Positions 7,072 to 9,087 of a stretch of 9,087 nucleotides of DNA are shown here, piece by piece; the first letter of the stretch is position 1, and each line of letters opens with the position of its first letter. A program made the position numbers and the translations under genes. The stretch is taken from contig JAAYQH010000356.1 of NCBI GenBank assembly GCA_012519365.1, positions 1-9,087 on the forward strand, written 5' to 3'. This DNA comes from Planctomycetota bacterium. Its GTDB lineage: Bacteria > Planctomycetota > Phycisphaerae > Sedimentisphaerales > Anaerohalosphaeraceae. The notes under the pieces were generated by a model that worked only from the letters and a program-made list of their open reading frames with translations, did not search any database and was not told the origin of the DNA.

Positions 7072-7091
7072 GCCCGCACCCCAAGGCGGGC
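7072..7091. other. GC-rich hairpin between converging genes
   Basis: GCCCGC (7072-7077) pairs with GCGGGC (7086-7091) around an eight-base loop, in the 33-bp gap between the glycosyltransferase and sulfatase stops. A second small stem CGCC/GGCG (7098-7108) overlaps the sulfatase stop codon. No T-run follows on either strand, so it is not a standard intrinsic terminator, though it could still block read-through of the opposing transcripts. Confidence 0.4.
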
Positions 7092-7100
7092 CGGCAACGC

Positions 7101-8678
7101 CTAAGGCGACAGACGGCTTCGACCGGTGCGTTTGAGCTGCTGGAGCATGGCGTGCAGGTGCTCTGCTTTTTCGGGATAGCGCTGGGCCAGATTGGTTGTT
7201 TCGCCGGGGTCGTCTTTCAGATTATACAACTGAGGTTCCGGACGCGCGCCGGTATCGATTCCCGTTTGCCAGGCAATCCGGGCTGCGTTGGACGGTTCAT
7301 GATATTTCCAGTGGCCCAGGCGAAACCCGAGGGCGTTTTGAATGCCTTCCTGGACGATATGGTCCCGTCCGTCAGCGGAGTTGCCAAGCAGCGCGTCAAG
7401 CATATTGAAGCTGTCCGGCGCCTCATAATCGGCCAGCGGCCGGCCGGTCAGGGCGGCAAAGGTCGCGGTAAAATCCACTTGACTGATGATCGCATCGCTG
7501 ACCTGAGCGGGCCGAATTCGCCGAGGCCAGCGTGCGATAAACGGAACGCGTGTACCGCCCTCGAACCGGCTGTATTTGCCCCCGCGAAATGGGCCGGCGG
7601 GCTTATGGTCACCCACCCGTTCGACGGCCTGATCGCGGTATCCGTCATCCAGCACCGGGCCATTGTCGCTGGTGAAAATCACGAGGGTCTTCTCCGTCAG
7701 TCCGAGGCGGTTGAGCTGTTCGGTAATCTGCCGGACACACCAGTCAATCTGAACGATGACATCGCCCCGCGGTCCCATGGAGGTCTTTCCGACAAATCGC
7801 TCATGGGGGACGCGCGGCACATGGGGGTCGTGCAGAGAAAAGTACAGGAAAAACAGCTCGTCTTTATGGTCTTCAATAAAGCCAACCGCCTTCTCAGTGA
7901 GTTTGTCGGCCATCTGCTCATCTGTCCACCAGGCCGCATAGCCGCCGCGCATATAGCCAATGCGGCTGATGCCGTTGATAAGGGTCATGTCATGGCCGTG
8001 GCTGGGGTGCATTTTCAGCAGCTCGGGATTGTCCTTTCCTGTCGGGGCAATCCCGATACGCTTTTGATAGTTCACTTCAATCGGATCTTCCGGATTCAGC
8101 CCGACGACGTGATGGTTTTCGACAAAGACACACGGGACGCGATCGCCGGTGGCCGGAATCAAAAAACAGGAGTCAAATCCCAGTTCCAGCGGCCCGGGGG
8201 CAATCTTGCCGTTCCAGTCGGGACGCTCTTTTCCCAGTCCAAGATGCCATTTCCCGACCATTCCGGTGGCATAGCCGGCCTCCCTGAGAATCGAGACCAT
8301 TGTCGTTCGCCCCGGTTCGATCAGTAACGGCGAATCGCCCGGCGCAATGCCTTTGCCGGGCTGGCGCCAGGCATATTCGCCGGTCAACATCGCATAGCGC
8401 GAGGGGGTACACGTTGCCGCTGACGCATAGCCGCTGGTAAAGCGAATGCCCTCTTGGGCTAATTGGTCAATATGGGGCGTCTGGACAGCGGTTGCCCCGT
8501 AACAGCTCAGGTCTGCCCACCCGAGGTCATCGGCATAGATAATGATAATATTTGGAAGCTCTTTGGCGTCTTTGGAACTGCCCGTGCGGGGCCTTGGCTG
8601 ACTCCATGCGTGAGGGCCCATCGTCAGAGCGGCCGCAGCGGCCTTGACAAAATCGCGTCGATTCAGATGGCATTGCAT
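7101..8678 (-). CDS. Tat-exported type I sulfatase (arylsulfatase-like)
   Basis: 525 aa, the usual size for a formylglycine-dependent sulfatase, which hydrolyses sulfate esters on sugars or aryl groups. The ATG at 8678 is chosen because AAAGGA lies six bases upstream; the frame also reaches ATG 8705, but the shorter form starts right before a Tat signal (NRRDFVKAAAAALTMG, residues 6-21), so export in folded form is expected. Active-site marks are YADDLG (Asp50, Asp51), CTPSR at 90-94 where Cys90 would become formylglycine, GKWHLG (Lys143, His145), SLHDPH (His283), SDNG (Asp338, Asn339) and FRGGKYS (Lys368). The C-terminal LYNLKDDPGETTNLA segment is typical of the class. Substrate is unknown; similar planctomycete enzymes are often labelled arylsulfatase A or N-acetylgalactosamine-6-sulfatase. 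No maturase gene is in the window. It follows another sulfatase by 41 nt. Confidence 0.93.
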   Translation of the reverse strand: MQCHLNRRDFVKAAAAALTMGPHAWSQPRPRTGSSKDAKELPNIIIIYADDLGWADLSCYGATAVQTPHIDQLAQEGIRFTSGYASAATCTPSRYAMLTGEYAWRQPGKGIAPGDSPLLIEPGRTTMVSILREAGYATGMVGKWHLGLGKERPDWNGKIAPGPLELGFDSCFLIPATGDRVPCVFVENHHVVGLNPEDPIEVNYQKRIGIAPTGKDNPELLKMHPSHGHDMTLINGISRIGYMRGGYAAWWTDEQMADKLTEKAVGFIEDHKDELFFLYFSLHDPHVPRVPHERFVGKTSMGPRGDVIVQIDWCVRQITEQLNRLGLTEKTLVIFTSDNGPVLDDGYRDQAVERVGDHKPAGPFRGGKYSRFEGGTRVPFIARWPRRIRPAQVSDAIISQVDFTATFAALTGRPLADYEAPDSFNMLDALLGNSADGRDHIVQEGIQNALGFRLGHWKYHEPSNAARIAWQTGIDTGARPEPQLYNLKDDPGETTNLAQRYPEKAEHLHAMLQQLKRTGRSRLSP

Positions 8679-8684
8679 TAGGTG

Positions 8685-8690
8685 TCCTTT
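8685..8690 (-). promoter_or_regulatory. ribosome binding site of the sulfatase at 8678
   Basis: On the minus strand AAAGGA (8690 to 8685) stands six bases before the ATG whose first base is 8678. This decides the start against the upstream in-frame ATG at 8705. It lies in the 41-nt gap between the two sulfatase genes, where no promoter is apparent. Confidence 0.7.
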
Positions 8691-8719
8691 CCGGCTGGCA
8701 GCCAAAGAGGGTAAAGGGT

Positions 8720-9087
8720 CTAAAATCGAAAGCCTTCAAATTCCGGCCGGCTGTGGGCGTCTTCCATAAACGCCTTAATTTGGGCGACGATCTGCGGGTG
8801 CTGTTCGGCCAGATCGGTGGTCTCGCCGGGGTCTTGCTCAAGGTGATACAAGGCTATCGGGCCGTGTCGATCGCGCTGGACATGGAGGCGAATCCCCTTC
8901 CAGGGGCCGCAGCGGACCGCCTGTTTGCCGCCCTGCTCGTAGAATTCCCAATAGAGATAGGTGTGCTGCTTTTGCCGGTCCGGCATGCCCAGCAGGGTCG
9001 GCAGATACGAAATGCCGTCCATCTGCGGCGGTATCTCCAGACCGGCCAATTCCAATGCCGTCGGGGCAAAATCCCAAAATGACGAGA
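8720..9087 (-). CDS. second sulfatase, C-terminal part (cut by window edge)
   Basis: Only the last 121 codons are inside the window; the frame stays open to 9087, so the true start is beyond it. The visible part matches the C-terminal subdomain of type I sulfatases: FWDFAPTALELAG, then MDGISYLPTLLG, YLYWEFYEQGGKQAVR, WKGIRL, LYHLEQDPGETTDLAEQHP and a closing SRPEFEGFRF. This is the small domain that packs on the catalytic core and helps shape the substrate pocket. The formylglycine site lies outside the window, so activity cannot be judged. A TTG at 9055 is an internal codon, not the start. The gene is upstream of and same-strand as the other sulfatase with a 41-nt gap, implying one operon. 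The two C-termini share the DPGETT segment but differ otherwise, so they are not a recent duplicate. Confidence 0.88.
   Translation of the reverse strand, partial: SSFWDFAPTALELAGLEIPPQMDGISYLPTLLGMPDRQKQHTYLYWEFYEQGGKQAVRCGPWKGIRLHVQRDRHGPIALYHLEQDPGETTDLAEQHPQIVAQIKAFMEDAHSRPEFEGFRF

Noticed and set aside
7152..8327. Open plus-strand frame of 391 codons opposite the sulfatase
   Set aside because: It is entirely antisense to a sulfatase with intact catalytic motifs and shows no recognisable domain.
8679..8705. Nine-codon N-terminal extension of the sulfatase from ATG 8705
   Set aside because: AAAGGA six bases before ATG 8678 marks the real start, and the extension would push the Tat motif away from the N-terminus.

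Overview
The window most resembles a chromosomal segment from a Planctomycetota bacterium, probably of the Phycisphaerae / Sedimentisphaerales type. This is inferred from content, not from a marker gene. The clues are tandem Tat-exported formylglycine sulfatases, a secreted transglutaminase-like/TPR fusion, a large FG-GAP/VCBS propeller protein, a short AsmA-like protein, and moderately GC-rich genes beside an AT-rich intergenic stretch. No rRNA, tRNA, CRISPR array or intact mobile element was found.

Layout. Positions 1-429 are non-coding as far as can be seen. They hold a weak terminator-like hairpin (56-82), a pair of 13-bp direct repeats resembling an IS21-type transposon end (148-181) and a small hairpin (269-287). 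A good sigma70-like promoter (430-457) precedes a tightly packed plus-strand cluster of six genes, 509-7067: an unrecognised 102-aa protein; a DUF167/YggU-family protein; a secreted transglutaminase-like protein with ten TPRs; a membrane-anchored AsmA-like protein; a secreted 12-loop FG-GAP/VCBS propeller protein; and a family 9 (heptosyltransferase-like) glycosyltransferase. Neighbouring genes overlap by 8, 44 or 4 nt or are separated by 21-24 nt, so one polycistronic transcript with translational coupling is likely.

From 7101 to the right edge the minus strand carries two sulfatase genes in one direction, 41 nt apart. The first in transcription order runs off the window at 9087. They converge on the six-gene cluster, with a GC-rich hairpin in the 33-bp gap.

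How the genes may work together. Four consecutive products of the plus-strand cluster are predicted to act in or on the cell envelope: a periplasmic peptidase/transglutaminase fold with a TPR scaffold, an AsmA-like inner-membrane protein with a lipid-binding-like tail, an exported calcium-loop propeller, and a cytoplasmic sugar transferase. A role in building or maintaining the envelope or a surface glycan is a reasonable inference but is not proven by the sequence. The sulfatases fit use of sulfated polysaccharides. The most interesting points are this unusual envelope-gene combination, the 11-residue repeats in the AsmA-like tail, the possible two-propeller (14-blade) architecture of the VCBS protein, and the unrecognised first gene coupled to DUF167.
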